Shown: positions 11,430 through 23,400 of the stretch, piece after piece | Layout: every line of letters begins with the position of its first letter | Numbering within the stretch: position 1 is the first letter of the stretch | NCBI GenBank assembly: GCA_033675265.1 | Contig: JAUJYZ010001567.1 | Coordinates: forward strand, 35,747-99,746 | Direction of reading: 5' to 3' | Length of the DNA: 64,000 bases | From: Actinostola sp. cb2023 | Lineage: Eukaryota > Cnidaria > Anthozoa > Actiniaria > Actinostolidae | Position numbers and translations under genes: made by a program | The notes under the pieces: model-generated | Told to the model about the DNA's origin: nothing | Seen by the model: the letters and a program-made list of their open reading frames with translations, nothing else | Databases searched by the model: none

Positions 11430-14400
11430 ACATGCGCAAAACAGCACACAAGTTCTGTGAACTCCTTCATTCCTTTCCTGACATCGGTTCAAAGTTGAAT
11501 CCGAAGCCTTTTGTCGGCCATGGTGACGGCGGAACGGATGGAATGGAATGGTTAGGCGAACAACAAGTTACTCTTAAACACTTTCGTTCAGGTCGAACCA
11601 AGCTTCTCGTCTCAACCAGCGTACTAGAAGAAGGCCTAGATGTCCCGGTTTGTAACTTGGTAATTCGTTTCGATAGTTTGCCATCCTTGAGATCCCACGT
11701 GCAGTCACGTGGACGGGCATCCCATCGTGCTAATAGCAAGTTTATCTTGGTGTTTAGTGAGTCAAAAAGACACACCGACGCGCTACTGGTTACGGAAAAG
11801 GAAAGGAACATGGAACAATCCATGAGGATTCTTCACAACACATCAGAGAGACAAATAACTCAGGCAATAAAGTTTGCATGTGAAGCACGAAAACCACTTC
11901 TTAACGTTCAAAGACAATCCGAACCAAAGCCTGTCAGGAGCGAACCCGAGCACCGCTATTCTCCTGCTACAACCCCCAGTGTTAAAGTGTCAGTGCACAT
12001 ACCAATAAAAACTGTGGGAATAACTGAGTTGCATTCAGCAATAAAGTTCTTTAGCGAGAATTTTAAAATCAAGGAAATGAACAATGCCAAAGAAGCTGGG
12101 AACCACACGCGTGCTTCACAATTCGACCTTGAACACGATGAACTCGAAAGCTCGCGTGAAGAATTTGTTGAACATATCACTCTCTCGTGGTGTGAACGTG
12201 GCAACAATGGCAATGCCGTTCTCTCTGAAACATGGCTGGAACACCTTGAGGGCACGAGAAGAAAACGAACTGTTGACGTCGATGTGCTTCCTGCAGAATC
12301 TTTCTCCATTGGATATTTTCGACGAAGAACGAGTTTCTGTCGACAGTGGCCCATACCACAAGGGCAGGAATTACGATCCATCCGTGTTGTATTCCAACAT
12401 GATCTTAAAACTCTGTTGATCTTATTCACTGTGCATGAACCTCAGTCAACAGACTTGTATGAAATCGAGATACACTACAATGAACTACAGAGGTTTATTC
12501 TTGTAGACAGAAAGAGGGAATACTCTGATGTCTTTCTTTCATTGAAGCATTCGCCAAAGTTGTACAAAACTCCACAAGGAGCTTCCTGGGAGGCCATGGT
12601 AAACGAAGTGGACGTGCAGGACGACGTCGACTCTGATGACGACTCAGGCTTTGACGAAACACGAAACGGCGAACATCAAATAGATGATGACTTTGACCAT
12701 TCCAGCGATGAAGACAGAGACAGAAGTGATGAAGGTTACGACAGTAATGTTCTACAAGACGAAAACATCATCCATACCGGAGAGAACAGTGAATCTGCCT
12801 TTTCTCATCCAATACTGGCAACCCTGGACGAGATAACAAAATGGTGTCGTGTTCCTGGAATCGCGGACAGCGAAGCATCCTTTGGGCGGTGTTTAAGTTA
12901 TGTGTTGAGAGTTTCCAACACTGATCTTGGCGAACTGTTACCCAATTTAAGAAGCTGCGACAAGGATGTATATTTTGCAAAGGTAACGGAGCAACACAGG
13001 CCATTGCAAGAACCTTCAGAGGTCCATATCCAACCAGGACTAGACCAAGACGTCAGATACAATCTCCATTGCCTTTTGTCCAATTATCCTTCTCTTCTTG
13101 GACGAATCTCTGCTAATTTCAGCCTTCTACTCAGTGGTCAAACAAAAACCGCTGCGTTGGCTGGTTTGGAAAAGCTCACTAAGATTGTCGAACAAGACTT
13201 CTTTTGCCAACCAGAAGAGACTCTCCACGAAATTCTTCAAACTCCAAATCTGAGGTCAAGACGCTTTACTGTCAAGCACATCCCGAGCCACTGTGCTCTA
13301 GTGAAACGTCTCGTCATGACTCCAACGCGTCGTCTGTTTGCCCCCGAAGAAATCATGCAAAATAATCGGGTTTTAAGAAACTTTGATCCTTCGAATTTTG
13401 TGTGCGTCAACATCAGAGATGAAGACTTCTCGAAGCTTTCAGGATCAAGTGGTGACCTGTCTGTGGTGCTCGTGTACTTGAAACGTATCTTCGACCAGGG
13501 GATAGAGGTTTGCGGTGATCGCTACTCGTTTCTTGGCTGTTCAAATAGTCAGCTGCGTAGCCACAGCTGCTGGTTTGTCAAGGCTTCAGCCAATCCTGAT
13601 GATATTCGCAAATGGATGGGAGACTTTTCATCCATAAGGTTGGTGGTGTTTTTATATTATGTTAAAGCACAGGAAACCCACGCTCAATACTTGTGAACGA
13701 ACTTTTCCCTTGCAGATGCGTTGGGTCTTATGTATCACGCATGGGTCAGTGTTTCTCCACGTCACTAGATGCTGTAGGTGTCAGTATCGACCAAGGTGTC
13801 ACGTGGTCTTCAGAACAAGATGTCAAGTACGACAAGTACTGCTTTTCTGATGGTGTTGGTCGCATTTCGCAAGACCTTGCCATTGAGGTAATTAGTACGA
13901 ACCAAAGTTCGAACAACTAATAATAATTATAATAATAATAATAATAATAAAATAATAATAATAATAATAATAATAATTTAGTAGGTTTCTGTACGTACGT
14001 AGGTACCATTGATTCAGACATGATTTGTTTCTTCTACGTATTTATTTATTTTTCCGAGCTTTCGGGCTCTTGGCCCATCATCAGGGACGAAAGGAAAAAC
14101 ATTTTTTCCTTTCGTCCCTGATGATGGGCCAAGAGCCCGAAAGCTCGGAAAAATAAATAAATACGTAGAAGAAACAAATCATGTCTGAATAATAATAATA
14201 TATATTTATTATATAGCGCCTCTTCCATAAATGTCCAGAGGTGCTAATGTTCATGATTTATTTCGTTTGCTTGGTTTACCTTGTGTATTTGTGTATGAGC
14301 TGTACACTCGTGTATAAAGTACTTCATTTATTGTTCATCGTGATCATGCCTTCTGACTGACAAATTGTTACTGAAAAAGAAAATTTAGAGTTAGGGTGTT

Positions 14401-17400
14401 ACACTCTCACTAAACTATTTTTAAATAGCTTTACCGGGCTCTAGGTCCAGGCAAGCTCTGCTCCGTACATAACAAACATTACTGGTAACTAATCTCATAC
14501 TCACTTACACTCTCTTTGTTTCTTTGTACATGTATACAACTAGGTTGTAAAGAAAATCGGCAAGAAATTCAACCCATCGGCATTCCAAATTCGTTTTGCT
14601 GGCTACAAAGGGGTATTAGCGGTCGACAGCTTGTTGTCAGGCAAGAAGGCATACTTTCGCCAAAGTATGCGGAAGTTTGAGTCAAGCCATCGTCGCTTGG
14701 AGGTCCTTGCTACTTCTCGTCCCCAAGCTGTTTACTTGAACCATCAGGTATGGCTAATTGTTAGTGTTCTGTACTTCAGAACTATGTTCATCGCTAGCTA
14801 AGAAAATTTGTTGAAAATCACAGGGCTGGGAAATAGCGAGCTCCAAATCCATGGTCTCCAAAACCAAGTTCTGATCTCCAAATCCGAGGTCCCCAAAACC
14901 AAGGTCCCACATCTATGGTCTCCAAAACCAAGTTCTGTTCTCAAAATCCAAGGTTCACAAATCCATGGTATCCAAAACCATGGTTCCCAAATCCATGGTC
15001 TCCAAATCCATGGTCCCTAATCCTAAGCTTTGCAAATCCAACATCTTCAGCGGGAAGATCGAGCACAATGCCATGGATCAGCGTTGTCTCCATGCATTAT
15101 TTGCTTTGCACATTTGATTAAAAAACTATTCCTTCGAACCTCTTTCCTCCTTTTTGGGCGAAGACGTGGAATCTTCTGCCTCGCCACCTTCGCGCAGAAA
15201 AAAAATATTTAAAATTTAAAATTGGGCTTGAGAAATATATATGCCTTAAACAAGCAAACAAACAATTACACCAATACATACTTTACTGTTTACTGTCTTT
15301 ACAAGTTTACCTTGACAAGGAAAAAATTGACGATGTTTTTGTGGTCTACATGAGCAAGTCTTCCTTGTCAAGGAACATTTGCTCGTGTAGATTCGGCACA
15401 TTCAAACAGTCGGCTGGAACTTGGTTTTTCGCTTCTGTCAATCAAATTCAAAACTCAAACAAATTCAAAACTAAATACATTCTTCGACCAAATGATCCAT
15501 AATTTAGTTCAAAATTTGGTTTCCATTTGGTGGATCTTCTGACTTTTATTTTTAAGATTTCTGATTTTTTATGTTGATTGACAGAAGCGAAAAACCAAAT
15601 TACAAACTAACTGCTTAAATGTCTGAGTTCGCATAATACTGAGAATCGCAGTAAATAAATAAATAGTGTACGGTATTACATTACGTGTTATGAATGTCAG
15701 CACCAAGTTTGAACTTATATTCCTCATTTAAAGCCGAATCTACACGAGCAAATTTTCCTTGACAAGTTTTCCTTGACAAGGAAGACTTGTTCGTGTAGAC
15801 GACAAAAACATCGCCAATTTTTCCTTGTCAAGGAAAACTTGCTCGTGTAGATGACAAAAAATTGTCAATTTTTACTTGTCAAGGAAAACTTGTTCGTGTA
15901 GATGCGGCTTAAATGAAGGAAAAAATCACGTAATTATTTGTATTCAAATGCAAATATCCTTTCTGTTTCAGGTGATAATGCTATTATCTAACCTTGGTAT
16001 CCCGGATGTAGTCTTTGTCAAACTGATGCGCGAAGCGTTAGACAATCTTACAGGTACACTGGGAATACATCCACCCACACCTACTAAATATGCTGATGTC
16101 ACGAATGAGTGAGCATGTATAGCGTTATGTCTTGAAGTATAACACACTCGATCTTTCTAGCTTCCTTCCTTCCTCCCTTCCTTCCTCCCATCCTTCCTCC
16201 CATCCTTCCTCCAATCCTTCTTACCATCCTTCCCCTCAAGCATGTTAAGGCTTGACCAGATTCATTACATTAGGACCCCCCGCGTGGATTTCAGGTTTTC
16301 AATTATAAGTCAGGAAATATGTATCGCTTTTTGACAAAAAAAACTTTTGGATTGAACAAAATGTATGTCCTTAATAAATTAGTATGCATAATTACACGAT
16401 CACGTGATCAATGACGTCACAATAAGGAAAAAAAAATGACCAAAAAAACGCGCTGCTCATAGTTAGCTAGAAGCTGAAACTAGATATGGGAATTGCTTGC
16501 CACAGGATGCGAATACACCCACCCCACACCTACTAAATATGCTGATGTCACGAATGAGTGAGCAATGATTGGATAAGGCTATATTTAGATGGGTTTCTAG
16601 TCACGTGACCTGTTTTAGGCAATATCGCCTTACCAAAAAAAATATGTCAACCAAATGAGACGGATTATTGTTAGAGACAATGATACAAATACATTAAATG
16701 TGATAAATGTTATACGCCATTGAAACTCGTCAGCGCATTTCCAGAAAACCATTTTTGGCCATAATCTACAAAATCTGATCACGTGACATGACAATCCCAA
16801 AATATACAGTTGAATATTCTTCCTTTTACTGAACTCTACTGATGGACCGAATTTTAAGAAATTCTACCAAGGTTTCAGTGAGAAAAGCTAAAAAATGAAT
16901 TTGACTAATATTTGGCCAAATGCCAAGCCTTAGCATGCTTGAGCCCTCCCATCCTCCCTCCCATCCTCCCTCCCATCCTTTCTCCCTCCCTTCTTTCCTC
17001 CCTTCTTTACTTCCGTCTTTCCTACCTTCCTTCTGTCCATCCTTCTTTCCTACCTTCTTTCTTTCCTACCTTCCTTCCTTCCTTCTTTCCTGCCTTCCTT
17101 CTTTCCTACCTTCCTACCTTCCTTCCTTCCTTCCTTCCTTCCTTCCTTCCTTCCTTCCTACCTTCCTTCCTTCTTTCCTACCTTCTTTCCTACCTTCTTT
17201 CCTACCTTTCTTCCGTCTTCCTTCCTTCCTTTCCTTCCTTCCTTCCTTCCTCCTTTTCCTGCCTTCCTTCCTTCCTACCTTCCTTCCTTCTTTCCTGCCT
17301 TCCTTCCTTCCTTCCTTCCTTCCTTCCTTCCTTCCTTCCCTCCTTCCTTCCTTCCCTCCTTCCTTCCTTCCTCCTTCCTTCCTTCCTTCCTTCCTTCCTT

Positions 17401-20400
17401 CCTTCCTTCCTGCCTCCTTCCTTCCTTCCTTCCTTCCTGCCTTCCTGCCTTCCTGCCTTCCTGCCTTCCTGCCTTCCTGCCTTCCTGCCTTCCTGCCTTC
17501 CTGCCTTCCTGCCTTCCTGCCTTCCTGCCTTCCTACCTTCCTGCTTTCTTTCCTTCCTTCCTGACTTTCTTCCTTCCTTCCTTCTTTCCTACCTACCTTC
17601 CTTCCTTCTTTCCTACCTTCCTTCCTTCTTTCTTACCTTCCTTCCTATTACCTTCCTACCTTCTTAATGTGTATGTTTTTACATGTAGTACTCTAAGCCT
17701 TTGAGTGTATACTTATCTTTCAGGTATGCTGCTGGACGAGCGTCGAGCTGTCCTACAACTTTATTCGTCGGTTAAAACAGGCATCGAATTCAAGAATCTT
17801 AGCGAAGCAGGCGTGTCGCTGACAGTTGAACCGTTCTTTAGATCGGTCATCGCTGCCGTTTATTATGATCATTTACATTCTCTGCTGACGAAAGCAAGAA
17901 TCAAGCTTGATCCCAGGAAAGCCAGGCTGATGATGGGCGTTATGGATGAGACTGGAGTATTGCAGTATGGCCAGGTAAAAATAATAATATAATATATATA
18001 ATAATAATAATAAATAAATAAAAAGTATGGTAATTTGTTCATGTAGATGTATGATATAATATGTGATATAGTTAAGGATGACCATTTTATAATAAAGTCG
18101 ACTTTTGACCAATGAGAGCGAAGGAAAATTTATTGTTGAATTATAATGCCTCATAGAAACCTCGAACGAATTGCAATAACGTCTATTATAGTATAATTAC
18201 AGCTAAATTACGCCACGCGTGACCAGTAATTCGAACATTTGAAATCAACATTTCAAAGTCCAACGGAATCTCCTACAGACCACTAAATAGTTTCTCAAAA
18301 ACGTTCATAAAATTAAAATTAAATTGGATGAAAATTTGTGCCAGCTAAGCCTACATACTCTGCAATCACAACAGCCTGAGTAAACAGATAACTGATACTT
18401 TTTCCTTATAGATATATTAGTGGAGATTTGATTTTTCTTTCTGAATGTTCGAGACTTGAGTCTAGACTTCAAAACTTCATTGTCACTAAATAGTTTATTT
18501 TATCTTATGGTATGTTTAATTTTATTTTGTAAATATTAATAGGAATATAGTATTATACATTTTTATCATTGTAATTATAATTTAGATAGCGCTTTGAGCA
18601 CTAGGAAAAGCGCTTTATAAATATTAAAGTATTATTATTATATTATTATTATTATGTCACGTGTGACGTAAATTAGTTGTAATTATGAAGTCTGAGATAA
18701 GGCTTAGGGGTTTTCGGGATGGAGTTCCAATCCACCATCCCCCCCCCTACCCCCCCCCCCCCCCCCCCCCCCCCTTACCCCCCCCCCCCCCCCCCAGATC
18801 TTAATTTGCTTCCTTATTAGTTAGTTATCATGTAATCTCAACATCCATTGCTTGTTTAATCGATAGGTATTCGTACAGTACTCGGAATGTTCTAACGATC
18901 CCAAAACACACGAAGATTTCAACTTGAAGAAGAGATCTGTCTTACAGGGGCCTGTGATGGTGACTAGAAATCCATGTTTACATCCGGGAGATATGAGACG
19001 GCTTGTTGCCGTGGATACTCCAGAGCTGAGACATCTTGTGGATTGCGTGGTGTTTCCTAGAGTAGGACCCAGACCCCACCCAAATGAGATGGCGGGTAAG
19101 TGGAAGCGAAACAATATCAAAACAAACCGACTGACAGACAGACAGACAAAAAGGACAGACAGACAAACTGACAGACAGACCGACAAACTGACAGACGATC
19201 AGACAGACAAACAAGTTTACAAACACACACAAACAGACAGACACACAAACTGACAGACACACAAACTGACAGACAAACAAACAAACAAATTAACAAACAT
19301 ACACACAGAAGAACAAACAGACAAAAGACAAATAGACAAACAAACAGACAGAGAGACAGACGAACAGACAGACAAACAGACTTCTGACCATTCATTCAAA
19401 TCGGTTTCCATTCGGTTTAAATTTTATTACAAATAAATAACACTGCTAAATGTCTATACTTTCAGGCGGCGATCTCGACGGAGATTTATACTTTGTAAGT
19501 TGGCGCCAGGACCTTCTCTCTGATCCAGAGAAAGAGCTGTTCACGCCGATGGACTATGACGCTCCCCCGAAAAAGCAAATACCACGTGATGTAACCCCAG
19601 CCGATATGACAGAGTTCCTGATGAACTACATACGAAGTGATCAATTGGGTATAATCGATAATGCACACAAGGCCCACGCAGACCTCCAAGCTCAAGGGAT
19701 TGAGTCGAAAAAATGTTTGCTACTCGCTGAAGCTCATTCTCTGGCAGTAGATGCGCCCAAAACAGGCTGTTGGCCTGCCGTGTCATCACGTGACTTAAAG
19801 GTAGCAAAGTGTCCTGACTTTATGATGAAGACCGATAAACCTAGCTACAAGTCAGGGAAGGTGCTCGGAAAGCTCTACCGTGCTTGCCGAGCCTTGAAGC
19901 GAAACACCGAACAAAGCCCCGATATCAAACCACGATCAGTTATCGATGGTTCTTTTGCTGTGCCCGAGTACAAGATATTCCTAGAGAAAGCACGCTCGCA
20001 ATACTCGAAGTATTCGGATACCATTCAACAGCTAATGTCATCGTACGGAATTGCTTCGGAAGCCGAATTGGTCTCGGGATGTTTCCGTAAGCTATATAAA
20101 CGTTTGAGCCGAGAAAGAACCGAAGTCGCGGAAATCGTAGGCAGATTAGTTGAAGACGTCAGAATGAAGTTTAGAAAACGTTTCTTCAAGGAGTTTCTAA
20201 TGGACGGCTCTCGTCACAAGCCACAGCAGTTGATTAACAGGAGGATTCACCAGAAGGCGTACGCTTGGTACTACGTGGCTTACGCCGAGGAGACTGGTAC
20301 CCATGGCGCGCGGTTCCTCAGCTTTCCTTGGATCGTTGATGACGTCATGGTGAGTATCAGAGCAGTAAAGAAGAGATCGACTCGCGATGTGTCAGTGACG

Positions 20401-23400
20401 TGTCCTCAGCCCAAGGTGAATGACGTAACGCAGATTTTGATAACGTATCTTCGAGAAGACAAAGACAAGCTAATCACTGAGTACAAGCGACGACTAAGTG
20501 GAAGGAATCAGATCACTAAACAAATCAAGGGTCCCTGGCCAAACCTACAAATTGCTGCCTTTGGCTCCACAGCGACGTTTCTGTTTCGAGAAGACTCTGA
20601 TGTTGATTTATGCTTCTTTTACAACGTACCAAGGCCTCAGATGACGAAAAAGGAACAGCTGAAGCTGCTTCGTAGCTTCAAGCCAGTGCTGTGTAAACTA
20701 TTTACAAACGTTCGTCTTGTTGACAGAGCTAAAGTACCGGTAAGAATCTAGCAATCCCTATAATATTTATTGAAGTTCCATTGGATGCTGAAGGTTTCAC
20801 AACCTTCTATTTTTCACAAAAAAGGATACGAAAATGCCGATTGTTTTGTTGCATTTTGGGGAGACTGGGTAGGATAACTAGGACACAAGCAACTCGCCAA
20901 ATATGGCGTACTTTCACCAAATTAGGAATTGTATGCCATGGGTTGGATATAGACGAGCCGGAAAGCTACGTTAATCCAGTCAATTTAGAGTTATCTTCCA
21001 ATACTACTCGACATGACTGACATACGACAACAAAACGCTTAGACCTGGTTGACAGTACTGGTGATATAGGCACAGTTATTGGAACCGTTTATTAACCATT
21101 GTCTCGCGCCACTGCGCTTGTACATCGTGTACCAGTGCTTGTGCTTATTTCACCAGTGGTGACCAGGCCTTCTGTTGAACCAGGCCTTTTAGATGGTGAT
21201 CCAGGCCTTCTACCTTTTGAACCAGACCTTCTACCATTTGAACAGAGCCTTATTTATACCTGAGCCAGGTCTTCGACCGGTTGAACCAGGCCTTCTACCT
21301 TTTGAACCAGGCCTTCCAGATGTTGAGCCAGGCCTTCTACCTGTTGAACCAGGCCTTCTACCTGTTGAACCAGGCCTTGTACCTGTTGAACAAGGTCTTC
21401 GACCCGTTGAACCACAGGCAGCCCAACCATTGCTTTTGAGGCTACTCAAATAATTCAATAAAACTATATTTGTGTCTTTTTTTGATGGATTTCCTGTGGT
21501 AGAGCGCGCGCGCAATTAATGCGTATTATGTCAGGCTCCCTGTGCTATGTTGGGCTTCCTGTGTGCATCACGCAAGACGAGCCCGCTGAGAGTGCATATT
21601 ACATAGCCTCAAAAGGAATGGTTTTGCTGCCTGTGGTTGAACCAGGCCTTTTACCTGTTGAACCAGGCCTTTTACCAGTTGAACCAGGCCTTTTACCTGT
21701 TGAACCAGGCCTTCTACCGTACCTGTTGAACCAGGCCTTCTACCGGTTGATCCAGGCCTTCTACCTGTTAAACCAGGCCTTATAATAACAATAATAATAT
21801 ATGTTGTCATTTCAGGTAATTTCGTGCAAGAAATTCAAGCCATATCAAAGTCCCCGGCTTCTCTCTCGATGTCCCATTTGATGTAAGTGCGTCAAGGGAT
21901 GGCTTGGACAAGGCTATCGTAGTATCCTGCTACATCATGTCCGACCCACCGCTGCTTGCTGTCATGCGTTTCCTAGTCTCGTGGGCTCACGTATCTGGAC
22001 TAACTGGCCACGGCAAGCGAATGATTGCTAATAGCAACGCGTTGATCTTCATGTTCCTGAGTCACTGTGTAAACCAGGGTCACGTGCAGGAGTTAAGTGA
22101 TGACGTCATTCAGAATTTCTACCGTCGACCATCCTACGATTGTCTGTCAGAGTGGGAAAATGTAAGAACCTTATTTAGAGTACAGGCCCTATACCCGAGA
22201 AACAATCGCAAAGTGTATGGGGCTTAATGGATCTTTTCGTAGTTTCCCAGAATGCTTCAGGATTCTGCGCACGGAAGCGAGGTCAGGGTACAAAATAGAT
22301 CGAAAATATTAAGAGGGAATGAAGAAATTCAGTAGAAAACGCTTAAGTTAAAAGTGAAGATAGATACAAATTCTCAAGCAAAGAAATTTAACAGTTTTTT
22401 TTCCTGTTCTTGATTAGTTACAGTAGTCATATTTTCCTCAACACACGATCAATTCTAAATATTTTTATCCCCTGGCCTAATAAAGGTTTATAATAATGAC
22501 CTCGCTTGCGCGCGCAGAATCCTGGATAATTCTGGGAAACTACGTACAGGTGCATCGCATAAATACAAAGCGGTGTGGAAAGAAAACAAACGGTTTCATG
22601 ATGTTCTTGTTGAACGTTTATCAACATATTTAACAATCAGACTACGAGTTCGAGGTTTCTATGAGGCAACATCGACTATCCTCATGGAAAACGAGAACGA
22701 GTAGTCTAATTGTTTTAGCATAAACCATCCAGTAGGTCAGAAGAAAATGACAGAAACAAGCAACAGACAATAATTCGTCGAGAAACTCCTCCGAAACATT
22801 AGCAAAACGCGACGACGAAGCCGCCATTTTGTTTGTTTACCTCTACTCGGGGTCTATGAGCTGATAGACCACTAGTAGCGAACCAATCAGATTGCAGGAT
22901 TTGCGATAGACCACTGGATGGTTTATGCTAATAGCCCCGTTTGCACGAAAGGTGAATATCGCTATCCACCAGATAAATCATATCCTACGGATAAAACTGA
23001 TGCAGTTATCCAATATATTTTATCCGTTGGATAAGACTTATCCGGTGGATAACGCTATTCACCTTAATTTCGTGCAACCAGGGCCAGGTATTCTTTTCCT
23101 TGCAGTATTGGGCTGCCTGTGGATTGATCTAAGGGTGCGTTCGATTGACCTTATTCCGGAATAGGAATACTTGGAATAATACGTAAATAAGCGGAATATA
23201 TTCCAAACATTTTGATCATCATAGCAGAATGCTTGGAATATTCCGGAATAATGACGTCATCCGTCTGCCCAAGAATCTGGAATTATTCCTATTCCGGAAT
23301 AAGGTCAATCGAACGCACCCTAATTCGATTTGTCATGAGCTTATTTTTGGTTCTTTTAGGTTTTGAACCGTGCAGTGGACCACGCCCAGGGCACACCCAG

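Noticed and set aside
9759..13638. Calling the gene a Dicer
   Set aside because: The helicase is Dicer/RIG-I-like, but no PAZ or RNase III domain follows; the next domain is a cellular RdRP.
16912..17667. Long Pro/Ser/Leu-rich reading frames
   Set aside because: They are translations of a (TTCC)n array lying in an intron.
18821..19411. Cys/Leu/Val-rich frames on both strands
   Set aside because: They come from the (ACAG)n repeat in intron 6 and overlap real exon 6.
13716..19600. A viral RdRP insertion
   Set aside because: The motifs (DLDGD, RNPCxHPGD-type, GVMDETG) are of the cellular QDE-1/RDR family, not the right-hand GDD polymerases of RNA viruses, and the gene has normal introns.
20781..21020. 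An extra exon between exons 7 and 8
   Set aside because: The 79-codon frame shows no nucleotidyltransferase pattern, and the phase problem at exon 8 is better explained by one extra C.
21193..21810. Pro-Val-Glu-Pro-Gly-Leu repeat proteins on both strands
   Set aside because: They are the 21-bp minisatellite in intron 7.
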